A DNA stretch of 64,000 bases from Bradyrhizobium yuanmingense (GTDB lineage: Bacteria; Pseudomonadota; Alphaproteobacteria; Rhizobiales; Xanthobacteraceae), in contig NZ_FMAE01000007.1 of NCBI RefSeq assembly GCF_900094575.1, forward strand, positions 62,001-126,000. Reading direction: 5' to 3'. The notes beneath the pieces are model-generated. The model did no database searches, was not told where the DNA came from, and was given only the letters and a program-made list of their open reading frames with translations. Within the stretch, counting starts at the first letter, position 1. Each line of letters begins with the position of its first letter. Shown here one piece after another: positions 32,280-40,024 of the stretch. The translations under genes were made by a program, and so were the position numbers.

Positions 32280-35200
32280 ATGGGAATTGTTCGCTTCGCG
32301 CTGCGGCTTCCGCATACTTTCTACGTGCTTGCGGCGTTGATCCTGTTCCTCGGCGGCATCGCAATTCGCTCGATGCCGACAGACATCTTTCCGGAGATCC
32401 GGATTCCCGTCGTCACTGTCATCTGGAGCTACACCGGCCTTTCCACGCCGGAGATGGAACAGCGCGTCAGCACCTACAGCCAGTATTCGATCAGCGCCAA
32501 TGTCAGCGGTATCAAGAATATCGAGGCGCAGACCCTCAACGGCTTGTCGGTTCAGAAGATCTACTTTCAGCCGGACGTCAATCTCGATCTCGCGATCTCG
32601 CAGATCGTCTCGGCGACCAACGCCATCCGCGCTCTGATGCCTCCCGGCATCCAGCCGCCGATCATCGTGCAGTTCAATGCCTCAAGCGTGCCGGTGCTCC
32701 AGCTCAGCCTCGAATCGAACAACCTGAATGAGCAGCAGCTCTACGATTTCGGCATCTACCGGGTCCGCCAGCAACTGGCTCCCGTTCCAGGCGTGACCCT
32801 GCCCACGCCTACCGGCGGCAAATACCGCCAGATCATGGTTGACCTCGATCCGAACAAGCTGCTGGCGCGCGGATTGACACCGCTCGACATCGTCAACGCA
32901 GTGAACACGCAGAACCTGACGCTGCCGACCGGCACGACCAAGATCGGCGACACCCAGTACACCGTTCGTACCAACGCGACGCCGGCGACGATCCAGGATC
33001 TCAACATGATCCCGGTGAAGTTCGCGAACGGGGCGACGATCTTCCTGAAGGACGTCGCCCAGGTCCGCGACGGCGCCCAGGTTCAGCAGAACATTGTGCG
33101 CGAGGATGGCCACCGCGCCGTCCTGCTCAGCGTCATCAAGAACGGCAATGCCTCCACGCTGGCCGTCGTCAACGGCGTGAAAGCGGCCCTGACGTCGATC
33201 CGCGCGTCGGCGCCCGCGGGGCTGAAGGTGAACGAGCTGTTCGACCAGTCAATCTTCGTCACACACTCGGTCGATGGTGTGCTGCGCGAAGGCGCGATCG
33301 CGGCGGGCCTGACGGCATTGATGATTCTGGTGTTCCTGGGATCGTGGCGATCGACGCTCGTCGTCCTGATCTCGATCCCGCTGGCGATGCTGTCCTCGCT
33401 GATCGTCCTCTGTTTCCTCGGCGAGACCCTCAACACCATGACGCTCGGCGGCCTTGCTCTTGCCGTCGGTATTCTCGTCGACGATTCGACGGTGACGATC
33501 GAGAACACGCACCGGCTCTGGACCGAGGAAGGCATGCTGCTGCCGGACGCGACTCTGCACGGAGCCGCCGAAATCGCCATTCCGACGCTGGTCTCGACGC
33601 TCGCGATCAGTTGCGTGTTCATCTCGGTCGTATTCCTCGAGGGCCCGGCCAAATATCTGTTCACGCCACTTGGCCTTGCCGTGGTGTTCGCGATGCTGGC
33701 GTCTTATGGCCTGTCGCGGACGCTGACGCCGATCACCATTGGCCTGCTCCTGAAGGGCGAGCAACGTCATGGCGAGGGCAATCGGCCGTCAAACATCCTC
33801 GCACGCGCCTCCGCGGCATTCGAGCGCGGTTTCGAACGCCTGCGCGACGGCTATTCCGATCTGCTGCTGAAACTGCTGCGGCACCGCGCAGTGATACCCG
33901 TCGTCGCCGTGCTGGTGCTGGCGCTCGGCGCCACGATGTTCGCCTATGTCGGCCAGGACTTCTATCCCCTGATCGACGGCGGCCAGATCCAGCTCCATGT
34001 TCGCGCCCCCGCGGGCACGCGGATCGAGCGGACGGAAGCGATCTTCCAGGCAGTTGAGGACAAGATCCGCGAGGTCATTCCCGAGCACGACCGGGCGCTG
34101 ATCGTCGATAATATCGGCCTGCCGGCGCGGCCCTATAACCTTGCTTTCACGGACGGTTCCACCATCGGGGTGAACGACGGCACCATTCTCGTGTCGTTGA
34201 AGGAAGGGCACCAGCCGACGGCGGATTACATCAGGAGGCTGCGGCAGGTGCTGCCGACGGCATTCCCGGAGGACACGTTCTATTTCCAGGCGGCCGATAT
34301 CGTCACGCAGATCCTGAACTTCGGTCTCCCGGCGCAGATCGATGTCCGCACGGTCGGTTACGGCAACAACAATCTCGCCGTCGCCAAGGAACTGCAAAAG
34401 AATCTCGCCGCGATCCCCGGCGTGGTCGATGCACATCTGCAGCAGGAGGTCGATGCTCCCGCATTCTACGCCGACATCGACCGCACCCGCGCCGCGCAAC
34501 TCGGTCTCAATGCGAGCACGGTGGCAACCAACATCAATGTCAGCCTCTCATCGTCCGCGCAGGTCTCGCCGAACTTCTGGACGGATCCGACTTCCGGCAT
34601 TCCCTATTACCTGGCTGTGCAGACACCAGAGTACAGGACCAATTCGCTGAACGCGCTGGGCAATACGCCGGTTTCGGCCTCGCTTGCCGCAAGCGGGCAG
34701 ACGGTGCCGGGCCTGCTCAGCAATGTTGCGACCTTCAAGCGGGGCACCGTTCCGACCAACTCGAACCAAGCCAATGTGCAGCCGGTTTACGATGTCTATG
34801 CGAGCGTGCAGGGCCGTGATCTCGGCAGCGTCGCGGCTGACATCGAGAAGGTGACGTCCACGCTGCAGAAGCAACTCCAGCCGGGCAACTCGATCCAGGT
34901 TCTCGGCCAGATCCAGAGCATGCACCAATCGTTCCGCGATCTCTCCCTTGGACTGCTGTTCGCGGCCATCCTCGTCTACCTGCTGATGGTCGTGAACTAC
35001 CAGAATTTTGGCGATCCCTTTGTCGTCATCCTGGCACTGCCGGCGACATTCTGCGGCATCGTGACGATGCTGTTTATCACCGGGACGACGCTGAACGTGC
35101 CTTCGCTGATGGGAGCCATCATGGCGATCGGCGTAGCCTCCGCGAACTCTATCCTGCTCGTGACATTCGCACGCGACGAGCAATTGAAGGGGCATTCGGC

Positions 35201-35462
35201 ATTCCAGGCGGCGCTGAGCGCAGGCCGGACGCGAATCCGGCCCGTGCTGATGACCGCGGCGGCGATGATCGTCGGCATGATCCCGATGGCGATCGGCGGG
35301 CCCGGCGAGGAGCAGAATGCAGCGCTCGCGCGGGCGGTCATCGGCGGTCTGCTGTTTGCAACACCGACCACCCTGCTGATCGTGCCTTATCTCTTCGCCA
35401 TGCTGCGCAAAGGCAACGACGGCAAGCCTCATCATGGGGTATTCGAGGAGCAACCGGAATGA
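32280..35462 (+). CDS. RND-family efflux transporter, inner-membrane pump
   Basis: A 1060-aa proton-driven efflux pump of the AcrB/MexB superfamily. It shows twelve expected TM segments in two halves and large periplasmic loops. TM1 is FYVLAALILFLGGIAIRSMP. The proton-relay aspartates occur in GILVDDSTVTIENTHR, and late motifs include FCGIVTMLFITGTTLNVPSL and AIGVASANSILLVTFARDEQ. The start ATG 32280 (MGIVRFALRLPHTF) matches family N-termini; upstream codons from 32211 do not. It overlaps the membrane-fusion gene by 4 bp (ATGA). Substrate specificity is not clear. Confidence 0.93.
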   Translation: MGIVRFALRLPHTFYVLAALILFLGGIAIRSMPTDIFPEIRIPVVTVIWSYTGLSTPEMEQRVSTYSQYSISANVSGIKNIEAQTLNGLSVQKIYFQPDVNLDLAISQIVSATNAIRALMPPGIQPPIIVQFNASSVPVLQLSLESNNLNEQQLYDFGIYRVRQQLAPVPGVTLPTPTGGKYRQIMVDLDPNKLLARGLTPLDIVNAVNTQNLTLPTGTTKIGDTQYTVRTNATPATIQDLNMIPVKFANGATIFLKDVAQVRDGAQVQQNIVREDGHRAVLLSVIKNGNASTLAVVNGVKAALTSIRASAPAGLKVNELFDQSIFVTHSVDGVLREGAIAAGLTALMILVFLGSWRSTLVVLISIPLAMLSSLIVLCFLGETLNTMTLGGLALAVGILVDDSTVTIENTHRLWTEEGMLLPDATLHGAAEIAIPTLVSTLAISCVFISVVFLEGPAKYLFTPLGLAVVFAMLASYGLSRTLTPITIGLLLKGEQRHGEGNRPSNILARASAAFERGFERLRDGYSDLLLKLLRHRAVIPVVAVLVLALGATMFAYVGQDFYPLIDGGQIQLHVRAPAGTRIERTEAIFQAVEDKIREVIPEHDRALIVDNIGLPARPYNLAFTDGSTIGVNDGTILVSLKEGHQPTADYIRRLRQVLPTAFPEDTFYFQAADIVTQILNFGLPAQIDVRTVGYGNNNLAVAKELQKNLAAIPGVVDAHLQQEVDAPAFYADIDRTRAAQLGLNASTVATNINVSLSSSAQVSPNFWTDPTSGIPYYLAVQTPEYRTNSLNALGNTPVSASLAASGQTVPGLLSNVATFKRGTVPTNSNQANVQPVYDVYASVQGRDLGSVAADIEKVTSTLQKQLQPGNSIQVLGQIQSMHQSFRDLSLGLLFAAILVYLLMVVNYQNFGDPFVVILALPATFCGIVTMLFITGTTLNVPSLMGAIMAIGVASANSILLVTFARDEQLKGHSAFQAALSAGRTRIRPVLMTAAAMIVGMIPMAIGGPGEEQNAALARAVIGGLLFATPTTLLIVPYLFAMLRKGNDGKPHHGVFEEQPE

Positions 35463-36730
35463 GTGACGTTCGCGCAAGGACCGATGACGACGGGGCGACA
35501 CACCGCCCGGGGGCGGAGAGCCTCCGGATTGTGGAACTGCCGGGAAAGGGCCCTCGATCCGGACGCCGTTACGGCGGCGCGCTGCTCGGCGGAGGCGTGC
35601 TCCTCATGCTTGCGTGCGGTCTCGGCATCGGCGGCTGGCGGCACTATGAGGCCATGCGTGGCGTTGCCGCTGTGGCAGAGCAGGCTCGAACCAACCTTCC
35701 CGAGGTTCGGGTCGCGACGGTGAAGCCCGGAGGCGACATCATGAAGGTGAGCCTGCCGGCGACGACGACCGCGTTCGAGGCGGCCAACATCTTCGCGCGG
35801 ACCAGCGGCTACATCGAGAAGCGCTACGTCGATATCGGCGATCGGGTCAAGAAGGGCGAGCTGCTCGTGGAAATCACTGCGCCCGAGCTCGACCAGCAAA
35901 TCGCGCAGGCCCAAGCGACGCTCGCGCAGGACCAGGCCGCGCTTCAGCAGGCGGAGGCAAGCCGGGAGCTGGCCGACGTGACCAACTCGCGCGACAGCAA
36001 TCTCGTCAAGCAGGGCTGGTTGACGGCACAACAGGGCGACAACGATCGTCTCACCCTGCGCGCGCAGCAAGGCGCGGTGGGTGTCGCCCAGTCGAACATC
36101 ACGGCGCAGGAAGCGCAGATCCGAGTTCTTCAGCAGGAGAAGTCCTATCAGCGTGTGGTGGCGCCATTCGACGGCGTGGTCACGCAGCGTAACGTGGACA
36201 ACGGCAGCCTGGTATCAGCCGGGTCCACCTTCATGTTCACGCTGATGCATTCCGACGTGATCCGAACCCAGGTGTTCGTGCCACAGGACGAAGCGTTCGG
36301 CGTTGGCCCGGGCGTCGATGCGGATATCCGCGTCCCCGAGATTCCGGGGCGGACGTTTGCGGGCAAGGTCACGCGGATCGCAACCGCGCTGCAGCCGGGA
36401 AGCCGGACGCTGCTAACCGAGATCGACGTGCCCAATCCGGATGGCCTGCTCAGTCCGGGCATATATTGCACGGTCGAACTATCGATCCCGCGCAGGACAG
36501 CATCGACGACGATCCCATCCGATGCGCTCGTCTTCGACCAGAACGGCCTCCATGTCGTGGTCGTGCGCAACAACACGGTCCATTTTCAGCAGGTCTCGAT
36601 CACCCGGGATTTCGGCACCACGGTGGAAGTGCGCGACGGCGTGCAGCCCGGCGACCAGGTCGTGCTCAATCCCGCGGTCAATCTGGCGGAGGGAAGCAAG
36701 GTCACCGTTCGCAAGAGCGAGGCGAGCTAG
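35459..36730 (+). CDS. RND periplasmic adaptor (membrane-fusion protein)
   Basis: A 423-aa membrane-fusion subunit bridging the RND pump to an outer-membrane channel. A cytoplasmic N-terminal tail of about 38 residues precedes one TM anchor (LLGGGVLLMLACGLGIGGW, about 42-60). Then follow the lipoyl half VRVATVKPGG, YIEKRYVDIGDRVKKGELL, an alpha-hairpin with LDQQIAQAQATLAQDQAALQ, and the second lipoyl half VVAPFDGVVTQRNVDNGSLV. The ATGA overlap with the pump gene shows co-translation. No outer-membrane TolC-like gene follows. Confidence 0.93.
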   Translation: MSDVRARTDDDGATHRPGAESLRIVELPGKGPRSGRRYGGALLGGGVLLMLACGLGIGGWRHYEAMRGVAAVAEQARTNLPEVRVATVKPGGDIMKVSLPATTTAFEAANIFARTSGYIEKRYVDIGDRVKKGELLVEITAPELDQQIAQAQATLAQDQAALQQAEASRELADVTNSRDSNLVKQGWLTAQQGDNDRLTLRAQQGAVGVAQSNITAQEAQIRVLQQEKSYQRVVAPFDGVVTQRNVDNGSLVSAGSTFMFTLMHSDVIRTQVFVPQDEAFGVGPGVDADIRVPEIPGRTFAGKVTRIATALQPGSRTLLTEIDVPNPDGLLSPGIYCTVELSIPRRTASTTIPSDALVFDQNGLHVVVVRNNTVHFQQVSITRDFGTTVEVRDGVQPGDQVVLNPAVNLAEGSKVTVRKSEAS

Positions 36731-36731
36731 G

Positions 36732-37442
36732 ATGCGAAAGATGATGCGAATTGTACTCGCAGCGGCGACGGCGTTGCTGCTCGGAAGCTCTGCTGGTCAG
36801 GCACAGGTCGCAACGACCGGCACTACTGCAATGGATCTGCCGACGGTGCCGGGCGCGATCGTGGTCTCACCGCTCAACAGTCCCGGGCCGTTTTCCGCAA
36901 CGACCGTGTCAGGTGCTCCGGACACGACGCTGGCGCCGGTTCCGCTCGCGTCGGATCCGACGACGCCGGGGACGGTGGTCGTCTGCGCTCCGCCGTCGTC
37001 ATCGCCGACGCCGGTGCCGGCGACGCCGACCGTATCGCCGACAGGCCTTGCACCACCGGGCATCGCGGCGCCGTTGCTGCCGGTGATAAGGCAGAACAGC
37101 AGCGCCACCGGTACGATCTCCTCAGCTGCGCCCTCAGGAACAGGTACGACGGTCGGATGCAGCTCGACGCCGGGGGGAGAGGTGACGAGCGCTGCGTCCC
37201 TGCCATTGTCGATCCCGCAAGTGGCTACAAGCCCCGCACCTGGTACGATTCAGGCGGAAGCCAGTGGTGCCGGTGGGACGGGCATAGACCCGAACGCTGC
37301 GGTTGTGCCCAGCCCGAACAGCTCGGCTTGCATGGAAGGCGTCTCGATGAATCTCGCCTCGCCTGCGACTGTGCTGCCGGCGAACGCTTCAGGCGCAGCA
37401 CCAACGCCCGGCGTGTCGCCGGTGCTGCCGCCCGGATGCTGA
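36732..37442 (+). CDS. Exported Pro/Ser/Thr/Ala-rich protein
   Basis: A 236-aa protein beginning one base after the adaptor stop codon. A signal peptide (MRIVLAAATALLLGSSAGQA) is followed by a low-complexity region dominated by Pro, Thr, Ser, Ala and Gly (SSSPTPVPATPTVSPTGLAP). Six Cys occur in the mature part, among them VVCAPPS, VGCSST and SACMEG, with one as the final residue (LPPGC). No structural domain is evident; it could be a wall-spanning or surface protein. Its tight position in the RND operon suggests a link with the pump. Confidence 0.75.
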   Translation: MRKMMRIVLAAATALLLGSSAGQAQVATTGTTAMDLPTVPGAIVVSPLNSPGPFSATTVSGAPDTTLAPVPLASDPTTPGTVVVCAPPSSSPTPVPATPTVSPTGLAPPGIAAPLLPVIRQNSSATGTISSAAPSGTGTTVGCSSTPGGEVTSAASLPLSIPQVATSPAPGTIQAEASGAGGTGIDPNAAVVPSPNSSACMEGVSMNLASPATVLPANASGAAPTPGVSPVLPPGC

Positions 37443-37710
37443 AGTCGGACGCAGATCGAACCCCTAGTGGCAGGTGCAAGACGCAGCAAGCATCGCACTG
37501 AAATTCATCAAGAAGGCTCGGCGCGATCTCGGCCCGTGTGTGGCCTATTGTTCGATGAGTGCTGTTTATGCATGGAGAAGGCTCCTCCTGATTGCATTGA
37601 CATTAGAAACCTGCGCTCGGGCGGGCATTTCCAGAACGCACGTCCTGCTCCCACGGCTGCACGACCGCGTTGCGCGCATCGCCTTGCCTTCGACCCTTGA
37701 GCGGCATTTG

Positions 37711-37962
37711 CTATCTCAGGACGGCCCGCGCGCGTGCGATCTCCCGGCTGCACGCGTCGATGTCGCCGCTGCGATCGGCGGCGCGGGCGCGGTCGAGCGA
37801 ATCAAGCGCGTCCGTGAAGCCGATGCCGTTGTCGCCCTCGGCTTTTGCGAGTGAGCGGGGGATGCCCACTTCCTGGCCGGGTATACGGGTGCGGACCTCG
37901 ATCTGAAGTCCGCGATGGACGAGCAGCGGCTGCTTCCGCTGCCCGGCACCAACGCCGTCCTG
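37711..37962 (-). pseudogene. C-terminal gene remnant, helical protein
   Basis: On the reverse strand the frame from about 37962 to the stop at 37711-37713 has very high G/C third positions and reads SLAKAEGDNGIGFTDALDSL, DRARAADRSGDIDACSREI, ARARAVLR, a typical amphipathic C-terminal helix pair. It has no start codon and an in-frame stop immediately upstream, so it looks like the tail of a lost gene. The opposite-strand frame through the same bases is interrupted by TGA at 37852 and is probably its shadow. Identity unknown. Confidence 0.4.
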
Positions 37963-37968
37963 GAAAGA

Positions 37969-38784
37969 TCAGGTGGCTCGTCGTGATTGATGTGACTGTC
38001 TAGGACCGCCTCGCATTGCTGGATATGCCGCCGGCCTACTGGAATAGCCGAGGGCAGCGCCGATGGTTCGGGCTGCCTCCATCACGTGAACCGAATATTC
38101 TTTTATCTGCTTGCGCTTGATGCGGCTGTCGGGCCCGGACATGCCAATCGCTCCCACGAGTTCGCCGGAACGACCGAGGATGGCACAAGCGCAGGCGGCG
38201 ATGCCCTCGCGCCACTCGCCGTGCAGGACGGAGGAGTAGCCCTGCGCGCGTGCCAGCTCGATGTCCTCCCGCAGCTCCTCGATCGTCGTTCGCGTCGCTT
38301 CCGTGTAGCGCCTCAGATGCGGCCGAAACCGTTCCAGGTAGTCATCAGGCATATGTGCGAGCATCGCTTTGCCTGTCGCCATGGTGAAAGCGGGTGCGCG
38401 CATGCCCACGCTTGTATGGGCGCGGATATGGTGAGCGCTTTCGATTTTGTCGACATAGACCACGTCGGTGTCCTCGAGCACCGACAGGTGAATGGTTTCG
38501 CCGGTGATCTCGGCAAGCTTCGTCATTGCCGGTCGCGCGACGTTGATGAGATCCATCCGGTGGATGACATGGCTGCCGAGCGCCCAGATCTTGGTCGTGA
38601 GCTCGTAGGTGCTGTGCGGGGGGATCTGGCGCACATAGCCTTGAGACTGCAAAGTCATCAGCAGCCGATGCACGTTGCTCTTGGTGAGCTTCAGCTCGCT
38701 CGCGAGGTCAGTGACGCCGCGGGGCTGCTCGCTCAGAGCAAGTGCTTCCAGGAGACGCAGTCCCTTGGTAAAAGCCTTATCCAT
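37969..38784 (-). CDS. IclR-family transcriptional regulator
   Basis: A 271-aa regulator. The N-terminal winged helix (about 1-65) reads KGLRLLEALALSEQPRGVTD, LASELKLTKSNVHRLLMTLQ and SQGYVRQ; the C-terminal GAF-like effector domain (about 80-250) contains IHLSVLEDTDVVYVDKIES, AFTMATGKAMLAHM and ACAILGRSGELVGAIGMSG. It is the last gene on the leftward side of the ABC importer locus but is separated from the binding-protein gene by a strong hairpin at 38863-38884. It is the best candidate to bind the twin GTTCTA-N5-TAGAAC palindromes at 42983 and 43176. Confidence 0.93.
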   Translation of the reverse strand: MDKAFTKGLRLLEALALSEQPRGVTDLASELKLTKSNVHRLLMTLQSQGYVRQIPPHSTYELTTKIWALGSHVIHRMDLINVARPAMTKLAEITGETIHLSVLEDTDVVYVDKIESAHHIRAHTSVGMRAPAFTMATGKAMLAHMPDDYLERFRPHLRRYTEATRTTIEELREDIELARAQGYSSVLHGEWREGIAACACAILGRSGELVGAIGMSGPDSRIKRKQIKEYSVHVMEAARTIGAALGYSSRPAAYPAMRGGPRQSHQSRRAT

Positions 38785-38862
38785 CCACCAGCCAAAATAG
38801 AATGATATTTCACTCGATCTAGCATGGCCGCGCGAACGGCAATAGCCCAGGTGTGGAATTAA

Positions 38863-38884
38863 CCCCGATCCTTTCGGATCGGGG
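38863..38884 (-). terminator. Stem-loop terminator after the binding-protein gene
   Basis: CCCCGATCC and GGATCGGGG form a perfect 9-bp stem with a four-base loop (GAAA on the transcribed strand), followed on the reverse strand by TTAATT. It lies 13 bp after the binding-protein stop and 78 bp before the iclR start, so it probably ends or reduces read-through from the ABC operon into iclR. Confidence 0.8.
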
Positions 38885-38897
38885 CTGATCAGCCTGC

Positions 38898-39992
38898 TTA
38901 CTGGGCCAGCAAGGCGTTGAGCTTCTCCTGCCCGTACTCTTCATTGGTGGAATTTCCAGCCGGCGAAGTCGCGCCCCAATAATCCGGGCTCCATTCGATC
39001 GCTTTCGAGACGTTGTCCGGGTTGTTGGCCCAGTAGCGCGCGAGCTTCTTGTCGGTTGCGGCCTCGAACACGACCTGGGAGGGAAGGGCGACCGGGAAGG
39101 TCGAGGTGAGCTGCGCCGCGCGCTTGGGCTCGAGCCGCCAGGACAGCAGTTTCAGCGCGTTGTCGTAGTTCGGCGCTCCCTTGGGAATCGAGAAGAAGTC
39201 GTAGTAGATGAAGCCCTGATTGAAAGTCAGCTCGATCGGGGCGCCCTCCAGCGCGAGCTTGCTCATCGAACCGGTGTAGGCCATGCACATGTCGGCCTCG
39301 CCGTCGAGCAGGAGCTGCGGCGGCTGTGCGGATGTCGTCCACCATTTGGCAATGTGTGGCTTGATCTCCTTGACCTTCTTCAGCGCCCGCTCCATGTCGA
39401 TCGGGTAGAGCTTGCTCTTCTCTACGCCGTCGGCCATCAGCGCCGCCTCGAAGACGAAACGCGGCCAGGCGGGCATGCAGCGCCGGCCAGGGAATTTCTT
39501 CACGTCCCAGAAGTCGGCCCAGCTGGTCGGCACGTTCTCGCCCTTGTACTTGTCCTTGTTGTAGACGAGGCCGACGCCGATCACCTGCAGCGCCACGCCC
39601 TTCTTGCGCTTAAGATTGTCCGGCATGGCCGCCAGCGTCTGCTTGGCCGCGTCGGACAGCTTGGAATAGTCGATGTCGGCGAGACAACAGTCGCCGAGCA
39701 GCTTGGTCTCCTGGTCGAAGATGAACGTCAGGTCCCATTGAGCTTTGCCGGCCTCGGCCTGAGCCTTGATGCGTGGGCCGCTACGCGCCTCCTGGACGGT
39801 GACCACCTTGATGCCGGTCGCCTTCTCGAACGGATCGTACATGACCTTGCGCAATGCATCGCCATATCCGCCGCCCGGGTCCTGCATGATCACGACGTTG
39901 CTCTGAGCCTGAGCCGGGCCCGTCCCCATCGCGATGCACAGGGCCGAGGCCAATACGGAAACCGACAGTCGCCAGCGTTTCATTCCCAGCAT
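38898..39992 (-). CDS. ABC transporter periplasmic binding protein, polyamine/iron-type (PotD-like)
   Basis: A 364-aa solute-binding protein of the spermidine/putrescine class. Signal peptide: residues about 4-30 (SVSVLASALCIAMGTGPAQA). The mature start VVIMQDPGGGYGDALRKVMY, then DLTFIFDQETKLLGD, VGLVYNKDKYKGENVPTSWA and ADMCMAYTGSMSKLA follow the PotD/AfuA pattern. GGAGG lies 11 bases before the ATG at 39992. It belongs with the fused permease and ATPase upstream. The true substrate is unknown and may be an organic acid or sugar acid given the catabolic genes opposite. Confidence 0.92.
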   Translation of the reverse strand: MLGMKRWRLSVSVLASALCIAMGTGPAQAQSNVVIMQDPGGGYGDALRKVMYDPFEKATGIKVVTVQEARSGPRIKAQAEAGKAQWDLTFIFDQETKLLGDCCLADIDYSKLSDAAKQTLAAMPDNLKRKKGVALQVIGVGLVYNKDKYKGENVPTSWADFWDVKKFPGRRCMPAWPRFVFEAALMADGVEKSKLYPIDMERALKKVKEIKPHIAKWWTTSAQPPQLLLDGEADMCMAYTGSMSKLALEGAPIELTFNQGFIYYDFFSIPKGAPNYDNALKLLSWRLEPKRAAQLTSTFPVALPSQVVFEAATDKKLARYWANNPDNVSKAIEWSPDYWGATSPAGNSTNEEYGQEKLNALLAQ

Positions 39993-40024
39993 TTTCTCTT
40001 TCCTCCAGTTGAAATTGATCTGTG

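Noticed and set aside
37852..37854. In-frame TGA in a forward frame (37474 onward), considered as a selenocysteine codon
   Set aside because: The opposite strand has better codon positions through this stretch and no selenocysteine insertion signal or selenoprotein family is seen.
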